From Arthrobacter endolithicus (lineage in GTDB: Bacteria > Actinomycetota > Actinomycetes > Actinomycetales > Micrococcaceae): DNA of 37,185 nucleotides. Under the pieces are notes generated by a model. That model saw nothing but the letters and a program-made list of their open reading frames with translations, had not been told where the DNA came from and made no database searches. The stretch lies in NCBI RefSeq assembly GCF_026627425.1, contig NZ_JAPNLH010000027.1, forward strand, positions 1 through 37,185, read 5' to 3'. The position numbers were made by a program, and so were the translations under genes. How positions within the stretch are numbered: position 1 is the stretch's first letter; each line of letters starts with the position of its first letter. Of the stretch, positions 7,079 to 15,527 are shown in pieces.

Positions 7079-8478
7079 TGCCCCACCATGTTCTGACCGC
7101 AGACTCTGAGCACCGTACCGTTAATTCCAGCCGAAGACCCTGCCGCAAGGAAGGCTACGGCTTCGGCCACGTCCTCTGGACGGCCCCCCTGCTGCAGGCT
7201 ATTGAGCCGGCGTGCAACTTCGCGGGTGGCAAACGGGATCTTCTGAGTCATCCCGGTTTCGATAAATCCGGGTGCAACGGCATTGATAGAACCACCAAAG
7301 GGTTCCATCAGACGTGCCGTTGCCGCCACCATGCCGATGACCGCGGCCTTGGACGCGGCATAGTTGGTCTGCCCCCGGTTGCCGGCAATGCCGCTGGTGG
7401 AAGCCACGGAGATGATCCGAGGATGATCATGGAACAGCTCCGACGCCAGGAAATCACGGTTCATGCGCAACTGCGCGGAGATATTCACGGCAATCACGGA
7501 GTCCCATCGCGCCGCGTCCATGTTGGCAAGGAGCTTGTCCCGCGTGATGCCCGCGTTGTGCACCACAATATCCAGCCGCCCGTGCCGCTGCCTGGCATGG
7601 GCCAGAATGCGCTCTCCGGCGTCGTCGGCCGTGATGTCCAGCTGTAGAGCCGTGCCGCGAACGTCGTTGGCGACGGCGGCCAAAGGCTCGCCGGCGGCCG
7701 GTACGTCCACCGCTATCACGTCCGCACCGTCGCGGTGCAACGTCCGGGCGATCGCTGCTCCTATCCCCCGGGCAGCACCAGTGACGGCGGCGACCCTTCC
7801 TGCCAGCGGACGGTCCCAGGCCTGCGGCAGTTCCCCGCTCCCGGTGGCAACGGTCAGGAACTGACCGTCCACGAAGGCCGACCGGCCGGAAAGGAAGAAC
7901 CGCAAGGCTCCCATGACGCCGGCGGCTGTCGTATGCGCGCCGGCGCCGAGAATTATCCCGTTCGCCGTCGCGCCGTGCCGCAGTTCCTTGGCCATGGAGC
8001 GCAGGATGCCATCGACGGCTTTACGACCGGCAGCGGCAGCGGGGTCAAGGTCTGCGGACGCCGATCGCGAAATGGTCACAACGCGGCCGTTCGCGGCCAA
8101 GTCCCGCAAGGATGCGCCGACCGAGCGGACCGGCCCGGAAAGCTCGCTCGGGTCAGCGAGCTCGTCAAGGACAAGAATAATGGCGCCGAGTCTAGTCTTG
8201 GGCGCCGCATGCCGCCGGACGTCCAAATCCCAGTCCAGCAACCGGGTGGCCAGCGCGTCGGCACCTGCTGAACTGCCCTCAACCAAGACGGGCCCCGTGA
8301 TCAGCGGCGCGCCGGACTCGTAACGTCGAAGGATGGCCGGCTGCGGCAGTCCCAGACGGGAGGCCAGGTCCCTGCCGAGCCCGGCACTGACAAATCGCGT
8401 GTACTTGTCGCTTTGCCGATCGGGCCGGCTGGGCCCGGTGGAATGCGTTCCGGCTGCAGACCGCATGTTCTTCGCCAT
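7075..8478 (-). CDS. FabG4-like 3-oxoacyl thioester reductase, two-domain SDR
   Basis: The protein has 467 residues from the ATG at 8478, which has GAGGT upstream and begins four bases after the thiolase stop. The C-terminal domain is a complete SDR: cofactor motif TGAARGIG (233-240), HNAG (307-310), catalytic Ser near 360, and Tyr373-x3-Lys377 in NYAASKAA. The first 220 residues are a degenerate, flavodoxin-like SDR half, as in the high-molecular-weight FabG4 (Rv0242c) of M. tuberculosis. The expected role is NADH/NADPH-dependent interconversion of 3-oxoacyl and 3-hydroxyacyl thioesters between the thiolase and MaoC steps. The frame stays open upstream to 8724, but that extension is antisense-like sequence within the thiolase gene and is unlikely to be translated. 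Confidence 0.88.
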   Translation of the reverse strand: MAKNMRSAAGTHSTGPSRPDRQSDKYTRFVSAGLGRDLASRLGLPQPAILRRYESGAPLITGPVLVEGSSAGADALATRLLDWDLDVRRHAAPKTRLGAIILVLDELADPSELSGPVRSVGASLRDLAANGRVVTISRSASADLDPAAAAGRKAVDGILRSMAKELRHGATANGIILGAGAHTTAAGVMGALRFFLSGRSAFVDGQFLTVATGSGELPQAWDRPLAGRVAAVTGAARGIGAAIARTLHRDGADVIAVDVPAAGEPLAAVANDVRGTALQLDITADDAGERILAHARQRHGRLDIVVHNAGITRDKLLANMDAARWDSVIAVNISAQLRMNRDFLASELFHDHPRIISVASTSGIAGNRGQTNYAASKAAVIGMVAATARLMEPFGGSINAVAPGFIETGMTQKIPFATREVARRLNSLQQGGRPEDVAEAVAFLAAGSSAGINGTVLRVCGQNMVGQ

Positions 8479-8482
8479 CGCT

Positions 8483-9820
8483 CTACCTCGATTCCAGGAT
8501 GGCCGCAACGCCTTGGCCACCGGCCGCGCAAACAGAGATAAGGCCACGGGCCGGACGTCCATCCACCGTGCCCTTATGATGCAGCAACTTGGCGAGCGAG
8601 GCAACCAGCCGGCCGCCGGTGGCAGCAAACGGGTGACCAGCCGCCAGCGAGGAGCCATTGACATTGAGTCTGCTGCGGTCAACCGAGCCGAACGCGCCCT
8701 CCAGTCCCAGGCGGCTACGTCCAAATTCCACGTCCTCCCACGCCGCGAGAGTGCTCAGAACGGTACCGGCAAATGCCTCGTGGATTTCTATGAAATCGAA
8801 GTCCGCCAGAGACAAGGCGTTGCGCGCAAGCAGCCGCGGCACCGCGAAGACCGGAGCCATCAGCAGTCCATCCGCACCGTGCACAAAGTCGACCGCCGCT
8901 GCTTCGCCGTCCACTACGCTCGCCAGCATCGGCAGATCGTGCGCCCGGGCCCATTCCTCGGAGGCAAGCAGCACGGTCGAAGCGCCGTCGGTCAGCGGCG
9001 TGGAATTGCCGGCGGTCATGGTTGCCTCACCGCCCAGGCTCACCCCGAACGCGGGCTTGAGCTTGGCGAGCTTCGCCAAGGACGAATCTGCCCGAAGGTT
9101 CGAATCCCGCGTCAGCCCCCGGTAAGGGGTCAGGAGGTCGTCGAAGAAACCCCGGTCATAGGCGGCGGCAAGGTTTTTGTGGCTGGCCAGCGCGAGTTCA
9201 TCCTGACTCTGCCGGTTGATCTTCCACGCGGCCGTAGTCAGGGCCTGGTGCTCGCCCATCGACAGACCCGTACGCGGCTCCGCGGTGGAGGGAGCGTCAG
9301 GGGCGAGGTCCTTCGGACGGATACGGGACAGGATACTGAGTCTTTGCGTCAATGTCCTGGCCCTGCTCAGGTCCAAGAGGATCCCTCGGAGCCCTTCGCT
9401 GACGGCAATCGGGGCATCCGAGGCGGAGTCCACTCCGCCGGCGATGCCTGACTCTATCTGGCCAAGCTTGATCTTGTTGGCGAGGCCGAGAACGGTCTCC
9501 AGCCCGGTCGCGCAGGCCTGCTGCAGATCGTACGCCGGCGTTTCCGGGGACAGTGCTGACCCCAGGACTGCTTCACGGGTGAGGTTGAAATCGCGCGAAT
9601 GTTTCAGCACGGCTCCCGCCGCGACCTCTCCGATTCGTTCGTCCTGCAGTCCAAAGCGGGCAATAAGTCCGTCCAGCGCCGCTGTGAGCATGTCCTGGTT
9701 GGACGATTTAGCGTATGCACCGCCGGCACGCGCGAACGGTATACGATTTCCGCCGATGATGACGGCCCTGCGCACCTGCACGGGGTTAGCTGGCGAACTA
9801 TTGGCGTCGGTATCGGTCAT
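8483..9820 (-). CDS. Acetyl-CoA acetyltransferase (thiolase, FadA2/FadI-like)
   Basis: This 445-residue thiolase carries all catalytic elements: nucleophile C103 in QQACATGLE, H347 in EIHEAF, H396 in AAGHPFAATG, and C431 in SVCAAGGQG. It either cleaves 3-oxoacyl-CoA or condenses acyl-CoA with acetyl-CoA. It is the first gene of the minus-strand run continuing into the FabG4-like, MaoC, kynureninase and Usp genes. AAGGGAGA lies six bases before the ATG. Its promoter region contains the 31-bp palindrome shared with the divergent tetR gene, so it is probably under that repressor. The closest known arrangement is fadA2 (Rv0243) beside fabG4 and htdX in M. tuberculosis. Confidence 0.92.
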   Translation of the reverse strand: MTDTDANSSPANPVQVRRAVIIGGNRIPFARAGGAYAKSSNQDMLTAALDGLIARFGLQDERIGEVAAGAVLKHSRDFNLTREAVLGSALSPETPAYDLQQACATGLETVLGLANKIKLGQIESGIAGGVDSASDAPIAVSEGLRGILLDLSRARTLTQRLSILSRIRPKDLAPDAPSTAEPRTGLSMGEHQALTTAAWKINRQSQDELALASHKNLAAAYDRGFFDDLLTPYRGLTRDSNLRADSSLAKLAKLKPAFGVSLGGEATMTAGNSTPLTDGASTVLLASEEWARAHDLPMLASVVDGEAAAVDFVHGADGLLMAPVFAVPRLLARNALSLADFDFIEIHEAFAGTVLSTLAAWEDVEFGRSRLGLEGAFGSVDRSRLNVNGSSLAAGHPFAATGGRLVASLAKLLHHKGTVDGRPARGLISVCAAGGQGVAAILESR

Positions 9821-9846
9821 GCTGAATCTCCCTTGATGTCCCGCAA

Positions 9847-9875
9847 TTACTGATACCTAGCGTACCTGATACGCT
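9847..9875 (+). promoter_or_regulatory. Possible tetR promoter giving a leaderless mRNA
   Basis: TTACTG (9847-9852) and TACGCT (9870-9875) are 17 bases apart, and the expected transcription start falls at 9882-9883, on the GTG itself. No good SD precedes the GTG, in line with leaderless translation, which is common in Actinobacteria. The palindrome covers the spacer and the -10 box. Confidence 0.4.
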
Positions 9876-9882
9876 CGGTATC
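9852..9882. promoter_or_regulatory. 31-bp near-perfect palindrome, probable TetR operator
   Basis: The site sits between the divergent thiolase and tetR genes and abuts the tetR GTG. The outer arms GATACC (9852-9857) and GGTATC (9877-9882) are perfect complements. The inner arms AGCGTA (9859-9864) and TACGCT (9870-9875) are also perfect complements. Only a few positions between the arms and around the centre (9867) break the symmetry. The length and nesting fit two TetR dimers or one large site. It overlaps the predicted tetR promoter. Confidence 0.8.
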
Positions 9883-10632
9883 GTGAACAAAACGCAGCCG
9901 GTGCCGGGCTCCCACGGGCCTGCCCCCGTCACGTCGGGCGGACCTGCCGTGGACGGCCGCAGCGCGCGCTGGGACGCCCATCGGGGCGAGCGGCGCCGGT
10001 CCCTGATCAAAGAATCCAGGCGTGTGATCCACCTGCTGGGAGCCGACGCCTCAATGGAGGACATTGCCGCAGCCGCCGGGACCAGCAAGTCGGTGTTCTA
10101 CCGCTATTTCGGTGATAAGGCAGGTCTGCAGCAGGCAGTAGGCGAGGTGGTGATCGCGCAGATGCAGCAGAAGATCCTTGATGCGGCGAAAACGGCCACC
10201 TCCCCACGGCAGGGCCTGTCGAATATGATCTCCGCCTATCTGGAAATGGCGGAGACCTCCCCCAACGTCTACGCCTTTGCCACCCATGTCCCGGCAGGAG
10301 AATCCGGCCTAGGACGCGGAGCAGCCCAGACCGCTGGAGCGCTGGGCACTTTCTTCGACAAAATCACCGCCATGATCGCGGAGCCTATGCGTGCCCATTT
10401 TTCCCAGACGGGGTCCACGGCTCCGCAGTATTGGCCGGCGGCGGCCATCGGCCTGGTCCGGACCGCTGGTGAACTCTGGCTCACCACTGCGGCGTCATCG
10501 GAAAAGCCCGATCACGCCGCCATGGCCGAACAGCTGACGACGTGGCTCTTCCTGGGAATAGCTCCGGAGATCGAACAGCAAAGAATTCACCATACGACTT
10601 CACGAACCTCCAACCCGCATACTAAGCGTTAA
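9883..10632 (+). CDS. TetR-family regulator of the fatty-acid gene cluster
   Basis: The protein has 249 residues. After a Pro/Gly-rich N-terminal tail of about 38 residues comes the TetR DNA-binding domain: a first helix with RRRSLIKESRRVIHLLG, then SMEDIAAAAGTSKSVFYRYF, with recognition helix S-K-S-V-F-Y-R-Y-F. The larger C-terminal part is the all-helical ligand domain. It faces a thiolase-FabG4-MaoC run across a 62-base gap holding a strong palindrome, and it is followed eight bases later by an acyl-CoA oxidase/dehydrogenase gene. I infer repression of both directions, relieved by an acyl-CoA or similar ligand. The GTG start lacks an SD; no better in-frame start precedes the DNA-binding domain. 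Confidence 0.88.
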   Translation: MNKTQPVPGSHGPAPVTSGGPAVDGRSARWDAHRGERRRSLIKESRRVIHLLGADASMEDIAAAAGTSKSVFYRYFGDKAGLQQAVGEVVIAQMQQKILDAAKTATSPRQGLSNMISAYLEMAETSPNVYAFATHVPAGESGLGRGAAQTAGALGTFFDKITAMIAEPMRAHFSQTGSTAPQYWPAAAIGLVRTAGELWLTTAASSEKPDHAAMAEQLTTWLFLGIAPEIEQQRIHHTTSRTSNPHTKR

Positions 10633-10640
10633 GGAACATC

Positions 10641-12710
10641 ATGACTAACCTAATCACCGGAAGTTCACAGGCTAAGGCCGCCGATCCTGGGGTGGACGTT
10701 GCTGCACTGGGCGAATTGCTGTTGGGCAAATGGGCCCACACTCGTCGGCGGGCGCGCGCGCTGGCTGCCCGGCCGGAAGTGCACAAGATTGAGGGATTGA
10801 CGCATACCGAGCATCGGACGCGGGTCTTTGGGCAACTGAAGTTTCTCGTCGAGAACAAGGCGGTGCACCGGGCGTTTCCCACCCGGATGGGCGGTTCGGA
10901 TGACCACGGAGGCAACGTTGCGGGGTTCCAGGAACTCGTCACCGCGGATCCGTCGCTGCAGATCAAGGCCGGCGTTCAGTGGGGCCTCTTTGGTTCCGCG
11001 GTGCTGCACCTGGGCAGCGAGGAACACCAGAATAAATGGCTCCCAGGCATCATGAACCTGGACATTCCCGGCTGCTTTGCCATGACCGAAATCGGTCACG
11101 GTTCCGACGTCGCCTCGATCGGCACCACAGCGACCTTCGATCCCGCAACCGATGAGTTCGTCATCAACACACCCTTCCGCGCCGCCTGGAAGGAGTACAT
11201 CGGCAATGCGGCCGTGGACGGACTCGCCGCCGTCGTCTTTGCGCAACTCATCACCAAGGGAGTCAACCACGGCGTGCATGCCTTTTATGTCGAGCTCAGG
11301 GACCCTGCCACTCAAGAGTTCCTCCCGGGGGTAGGTGGTCAGGACGACGGCATCAAGGGCGGGCTAAACGGGATCGACAATGGTCAGCTGCACTTCAGTG
11401 ACCTACGAATACCGCGGACAAACCTGCTCAACCGTTACGGCGATGTGGCTGCCGATGGCAGCTACAGCTCGCCAATTGCCAGCCCCGGCCGACGGTTCTT
11501 CACGATGCTCGGAACCCTTGTCCAGGGGCGTGTTTCACTGGATGGAGCTGCCGTAGCGGCAAGCAAGGTAGCCCTGAAAATTGCGGTGCAGTACGCCACC
11601 GAACGCCGCCAGTTCAACGCTGCCTCGGAGACCGAGGAGGAAGTACTGCTGGATTACCAGCGCCATCAGCGCCGCCTGCTGCCGCGCCTGGCCACGACCT
11701 ACGCTGCCAGCTTCGCCCACGAGCAACTGCTGGAAAAATTTGACGGTGTCTTTTCCGGCACCCAGGACACAGACGCGGACCGGCAGGATCTGGAGACGCT
11801 GGCGGCCGCCCTGAAATCCATGTCCACCTGGCATGCACTGGACACCCTGCAGGAGTGTCGGGAGGCCTGCGGCGGTGCGGGGTTCATGATTGAGAACCGG
11901 TTCGCCTCGCTGCGGGCGGATCTGGATATTTACACCACCTTTGAGGGCGACAACACGGTGCTGCTCCAGCTGGTGGCCAAGCGTTTACTGGCGGACTACG
12001 CCCGTGAATTCAGCAGCGTCGACTTCGGCGTACTTGCACGCTACGCCTTCAGCCAGGCAGCGGACCTCACGCTGAATAAAACCGGGCTTCGTCAGGTGGC
12101 ACAGTTTGTGGCGGACAGCGGCTCGGTGCAGAAGTCGGTGCTCGCGCTGCGCGGCGAGGACGGCCAACGTGCCCTGCTGACCGAACGCGTCCAGACCATG
12201 GTTGCCGAGGTAGCCGGTGCGCTCAAGGATGCCGCGAAACTTCCGCAGCCCAGCGCCGCTGGAGTTTTCAACCGCCACCAGAACGATCTGATAGAGGCGG
12301 CACGGGCACACGCTCAATTACTGCAGTGGGAAGCCTTTACCGAAGGCCTGAGCCGCGTTGAGGACCCGGGAACAAAGGAAGTCCTGACGTGGCTCCGTGA
12401 TCTGTTCGGGCTCAGCCTGATTGAAAAGCACCTCTCCTGGTACCTGATGAACGGCCGGATTTCCATGCAGCGCGCCCGCACCGTCGGCGGGTACATCAAC
12501 CGGCTGCTGGCCAAGCTCCGGCCGCACGCGCTGGACCTGGTGGATGCCTTCGGCTATGGCCCGGACCATCTGCGGGCTCCGATTGCCGCCGGGATTGAGA
12601 AGTCCCGCCAGGATGAAGCAGCGGACTACTTCCGACGCCAGCGCGCCAGCGGGACGGCCCCGATGGATGAAAAGGTCCTCCTGCTCAAGCAGCGTGCCGC
12701 CGCGAAATAG
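10641..12710 (+). CDS. Acyl-CoA oxidase/dehydrogenase (ACOX-like, long form)
   Basis: This 689-residue flavoprotein belongs to the long acyl-CoA oxidase-like branch, not to the roughly 390-residue dehydrogenases. FAMTEIGHGSDV (146-157) is the FAD/substrate motif, and the catalytic-base region is TFEGDNTVLLQLVAKRLL with E435. A C-terminal extension of about 200 helical residues matches ACOX architecture. The expected reaction is oxidation of acyl-CoA to trans-2-enoyl-CoA, feeding the hydratase, reductase and thiolase encoded across the divergent promoter. AAGGAA lies four bases before the ATG, and the gene follows tetR by eight bases, so it shares the tetR promoter. Whether O2 or an electron-transfer flavoprotein is the acceptor cannot be read from the sequence. 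Confidence 0.88.
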   Translation: MTNLITGSSQAKAADPGVDVAALGELLLGKWAHTRRRARALAARPEVHKIEGLTHTEHRTRVFGQLKFLVENKAVHRAFPTRMGGSDDHGGNVAGFQELVTADPSLQIKAGVQWGLFGSAVLHLGSEEHQNKWLPGIMNLDIPGCFAMTEIGHGSDVASIGTTATFDPATDEFVINTPFRAAWKEYIGNAAVDGLAAVVFAQLITKGVNHGVHAFYVELRDPATQEFLPGVGGQDDGIKGGLNGIDNGQLHFSDLRIPRTNLLNRYGDVAADGSYSSPIASPGRRFFTMLGTLVQGRVSLDGAAVAASKVALKIAVQYATERRQFNAASETEEEVLLDYQRHQRRLLPRLATTYAASFAHEQLLEKFDGVFSGTQDTDADRQDLETLAAALKSMSTWHALDTLQECREACGGAGFMIENRFASLRADLDIYTTFEGDNTVLLQLVAKRLLADYAREFSSVDFGVLARYAFSQAADLTLNKTGLRQVAQFVADSGSVQKSVLALRGEDGQRALLTERVQTMVAEVAGALKDAAKLPQPSAAGVFNRHQNDLIEAARAHAQLLQWEAFTEGLSRVEDPGTKEVLTWLRDLFGLSLIEKHLSWYLMNGRISMQRARTVGGYINRLLAKLRPHALDLVDAFGYGPDHLRAPIAAGIEKSRQDEAADYFRRQRASGTAPMDEKVLLLKQRAAAK

Positions 12711-12795
12711 GCATCCAGAAGTAGATATATGAACGTGCGCCACAGGCGTATTTGGCGTCCAGCCACCGGGTGCACCCGTGATCCCCGTACCGAGG

Positions 12796-13989
12796 TCAGA
12801 GAACGGAGCGGTAGACATCCAAGGTAGCTTCCGCTATCGAGTCCCAGGAAAAGAGTTCGCGGGCCCGGGCCCGTCCTGCCTCACCCATAGTGCGGGCCCG
12901 TGCCGGATCCTTCAGTACTGAAATCAGCGCGTCCGCGAAGTCGCTGACAAACCTGTCCGGATCCAGCGGCGTCCCAGTGCCGTCATTGACTTGTTCCAAC
13001 GGAACCAGCAGACCGGTCACACCGTCGTCCACTACCTCGGGGATGCCCCCGGTGGCGCTTGCGACGACGGCGGCGCCGCAGGCCATGGCTTCGAGGTTGA
13101 CGATACCGAGCGGCTCGTAGATGGACGGGCAGGCGAAGACGGTGGCGTGGCTGAGCACCTGAATCAGCTCGTTGCGCGGCAGCATGCGCTCTATGACGAC
13201 GACGCCGTCGCGTTCGCGCCGCAGCCCCTCAATCAGCGAGTTGACCTCGGCGCCAAGCTGGGGGGTGTCGGCCGCACCGGCGCAGAGCACTATCTGCACC
13301 TCAGGCGGCAGCAGCGCCGCCGCTTTCAGCAGATACGGTACGCCCTTCTGCCGGGTCACCCGTCCCACCCAGACCACGCTGGGACGTCCGGGATCGATGC
13401 CGAGCGAGGTGACGACGTCGTCGGTCTCATCCCGTTGCCAGGCAGCGACGTCGATGCCGTTATGCACAACCTTTACCCGTGCCGGATCCACCTGAGGATA
13501 GCAGCGCAGAATATCCTGGCGCATGCCATCAGAGACGGCAATGATGGCAGCCGCGGCCTCATAGGCGGTCTTCTCCACCCAGGATGACACCGCGTAACCC
13601 CCGCCGAGCTGCTCGGCCTTCCAGGGCCGCAGCGGCTCCAACGAGTGGGCGCTGAGCACGTGCGGGATTCCGTGCAGTAACGCCGCCAGGTGCCCGGCCA
13701 TGTTGGCATACCAGGTATGCGAATGGACCAAATCGGCGCCAGCGATATCCGGCACTATCTGCAGGTCGACCCCGAGGGTCTGCAGCGCCGCATTGGCGTT
13801 GGCCAGGCCTGCAGGGGAAGGATACGAACTTACCGTGGCGCCATGATAGTCCTCCGGCCGTGCCCCACCGAAGGCATGCACCCGCAGATCCACCTCGCGG
13901 GCCAGCACCCGACTCAGCTCAGCTACGTGCACTCCGGCACCACCGTAGATTTCGGGCGGGAACTCTTTGGTCACAATATCGATTCGCAC
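12796..13989 (-). CDS. glgA: Glycogen synthase-like GT4 glycosyltransferase (GlgA/GlgM)
   Basis: The protein has 397 residues from a GTG at 13989. It has the GT-B fold signals: GGAGVHVAELSRVL near the N-terminus, sugar-nucleotide domain start WVGRVTRQKG, and the E-x7-E motif in YEPLGIVNLEAMACG. The length and motifs match actinobacterial GlgA proteins. In M. tuberculosis this subgroup (GlgM, Rv1212c) makes maltose-1-phosphate from ADP-glucose and glucose-1-phosphate for the GlgE pathway, so strict glycogen synthase activity is not assured. It is divergent from glgC, which makes its ADP-glucose. The two genes share a gap of about 100 bases that must hold both promoters. It ends 85 bases from the convergent acyl-CoA oxidase gene. 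Confidence 0.9.
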   Translation of the reverse strand: MRIDIVTKEFPPEIYGGAGVHVAELSRVLAREVDLRVHAFGGARPEDYHGATVSSYPSPAGLANANAALQTLGVDLQIVPDIAGADLVHSHTWYANMAGHLAALLHGIPHVLSAHSLEPLRPWKAEQLGGGYAVSSWVEKTAYEAAAAIIAVSDGMRQDILRCYPQVDPARVKVVHNGIDVAAWQRDETDDVVTSLGIDPGRPSVVWVGRVTRQKGVPYLLKAAALLPPEVQIVLCAGAADTPQLGAEVNSLIEGLRRERDGVVVIERMLPRNELIQVLSHATVFACPSIYEPLGIVNLEAMACGAAVVASATGGIPEVVDDGVTGLLVPLEQVNDGTGTPLDPDRFVSDFADALISVLKDPARARTMGEAGRARARELFSWDSIAEATLDVYRSVL

Positions 13990-14093
13990 TCTCTCAAGGT
14001 AGCCGGTTTCGGCGCTTTTGATCTAGTGTGAAGAGCACCGGCCACCAGCCGGGGGCGGAAACTCGCCGTCATCATTGTCTAGGGGGTATGGCC

Positions 14094-15518
14094 ATGAGCT
14101 ATAGGAATAAGAAAGTTCTGGCAATTGTCCTCGCCGGCGGCGAGGGGAAGCGGCTGATGCCGCTCACCGCGGACCGCGCGAAACCGGCGGTGCCGTTCGC
14201 AGGCGGTTACCGTCTGATTGACTTTGCCCTCTCGAATCTGGCCAACTCCGGTTATCTGAAGGTTGTCGTTCTCACGCAGTACAAGTCCCATAGCCTTGAC
14301 CGGCACGTTTCCGAGACGTGGAGGTTGTCCACCCTGCTGGGCAACTATGTTGCGTCCGTTCCTGCGCAGCAACGGGTCGGCAAGAGCTGGTTTCTGGGCA
14401 GCGCCAACGCCATCTATCAGTCGCTTAACCTCATCCGCGATGCCGTGCCGGATATTGTTGTCGTGGTCGGGGCCGATCACGTGTACCGGATGGACTTTGC
14501 GCAGATGGTGCGCAGCCACGTGGACTCCGGTGCCAGGGCCACCGTTGCTGCGGTGCGTCAGCCGCTGACCATGGCAGATCAGTTTGGCGTCATCGAAGTG
14601 GCCGGTGGAAGCGCGGCTGCAGAGACGTACCAAAAGATCTCGGCCTTTGTGGAGAAGCCCGCGACGACGCCGGGGCTCGCCGCCGATCCCACGCAGTTTC
14701 TAGCGTCCATGGGCAACTACGTCTTCGATACTGATGCCCTGGTCGAGGCCCTGCATCACGACGCCCAGCGCCTGGATACGAAGCACGATATGGGCGGCGA
14801 CATCATTCCGTACTTCGTGGACCGCGGCGAGGCCTTTGCCTACGACTTCACCGTCAACGATATCCCCGGTGCCACGGACCGTGACCGCACCTACTGGCGC
14901 GATGTGGGGACGATCGATTCCTACTATGACGCACAGATGGATCTGATTTCCCCGCTGCCGGTCTTCAATCTGTACAACAGCGAGTGGCCGATCTTTACCC
15001 GGCAGAGTGTTGACCCGCCGGCTAAGTTCGTTCGCGGCGAATATAACACTGTTGGCATCGCCATGGACTCCATCGTCTCCAGCGGCGTCTTGATTTCCGG
15101 AGGCATCGTGGAGCATAGCGTCCTATCGCATGGTGTCTTCGTGGGTGCCGGAGCCAGGGTTGTCAGTTCGGTGCTGATAGACAACGTGGTCATCGGTGCC
15201 GGGGCGGTCGTCAAGCGGGCCATCCTTGACAAAAACGTGAGGGTCCCCGCCGGAGCAACGATAGGACTGGATCACGAACTTGACCGAAGCCGCGGCTACA
15301 CGGTGACGGATTCAGGGCTGACGGTGCTCAGTAAGGACCAGCACGTGCCTGAGCCGGACGACCGAGAGCGTGAGCTGGCCCGGCATGCATCTGCGGCTAT
15401 CCCCGAAGCGGTGCTGATAGCCGGAGAACGCCAGCCGGAGGTGCGCGAGTCCGCGGAAAAGATCTCACGGAGCTATTTTCATGCCGTGCGGGCGGGGGAC
15501 GCTGGCCGGATCCTGTAA
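14094..15518 (+). CDS. glgC: Glucose-1-phosphate adenylyltransferase
   Basis: GlgC makes ADP-glucose from glucose-1-phosphate and ATP, the committed step of bacterial glycogen synthesis. The N-terminal nucleotidyltransferase signature [20 protein letters not shown] is complete, followed by [27 protein letters not shown] and FVEKP. A left-handed beta-helix with hexapeptide repeats follows (about 330-415). Two ATGs compete: AGGGGG (14081-14086) is one base from the ATG at 14088 but seven from the ATG at 14094, so I choose 14094 (474 residues). The family usually ends soon after TVLSK; here about 55 extra residues follow (through [16 protein letters not shown]). The SDR gene starts nine bases downstream. 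Confidence 0.95.
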   Translation: MSYRNKKVLAIVLAGGEGKRLMPLTADRAKPAVPFAGGYRLIDFALSNLANSGYLKVVVLTQYKSHSLDRHVSETWRLSTLLGNYVASVPAQQRVGKSWFLGSANAIYQSLNLIRDAVPDIVVVVGADHVYRMDFAQMVRSHVDSGARATVAAVRQPLTMADQFGVIEVAGGSAAAETYQKISAFVEKPATTPGLAADPTQFLASMGNYVFDTDALVEALHHDAQRLDTKHDMGGDIIPYFVDRGEAFAYDFTVNDIPGATDRDRTYWRDVGTIDSYYDAQMDLISPLPVFNLYNSEWPIFTRQSVDPPAKFVRGEYNTVGIAMDSIVSSGVLISGGIVEHSVLSHGVFVGAGARVVSSVLIDNVVIGAGAVVKRAILDKNVRVPAGATIGLDHELDRSRGYTVTDSGLTVLSKDQHVPEPDDRERELARHASAAIPEAVLIAGERQPEVRESAEKISRSYFHAVRAGDAGRIL

Positions 15519-15527
15519 AATTGTGGG

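Noticed and set aside
8479-8724. Upstream extension of the FabG4-like gene to 8724
   Set aside because: That part lies in an alternative frame of the thiolase gene and reads as Arg/Ser-rich noise, while the ATG at 8478 has a proper SD and fits the known protein length.
12768-12779. CGGGTGCACCCG perfect palindrome between the acyl-CoA oxidase and glgA stops
   Set aside because: It has no loop and no T-run, so it is not a convincing terminator, and its position between two convergent genes argues against an operator.
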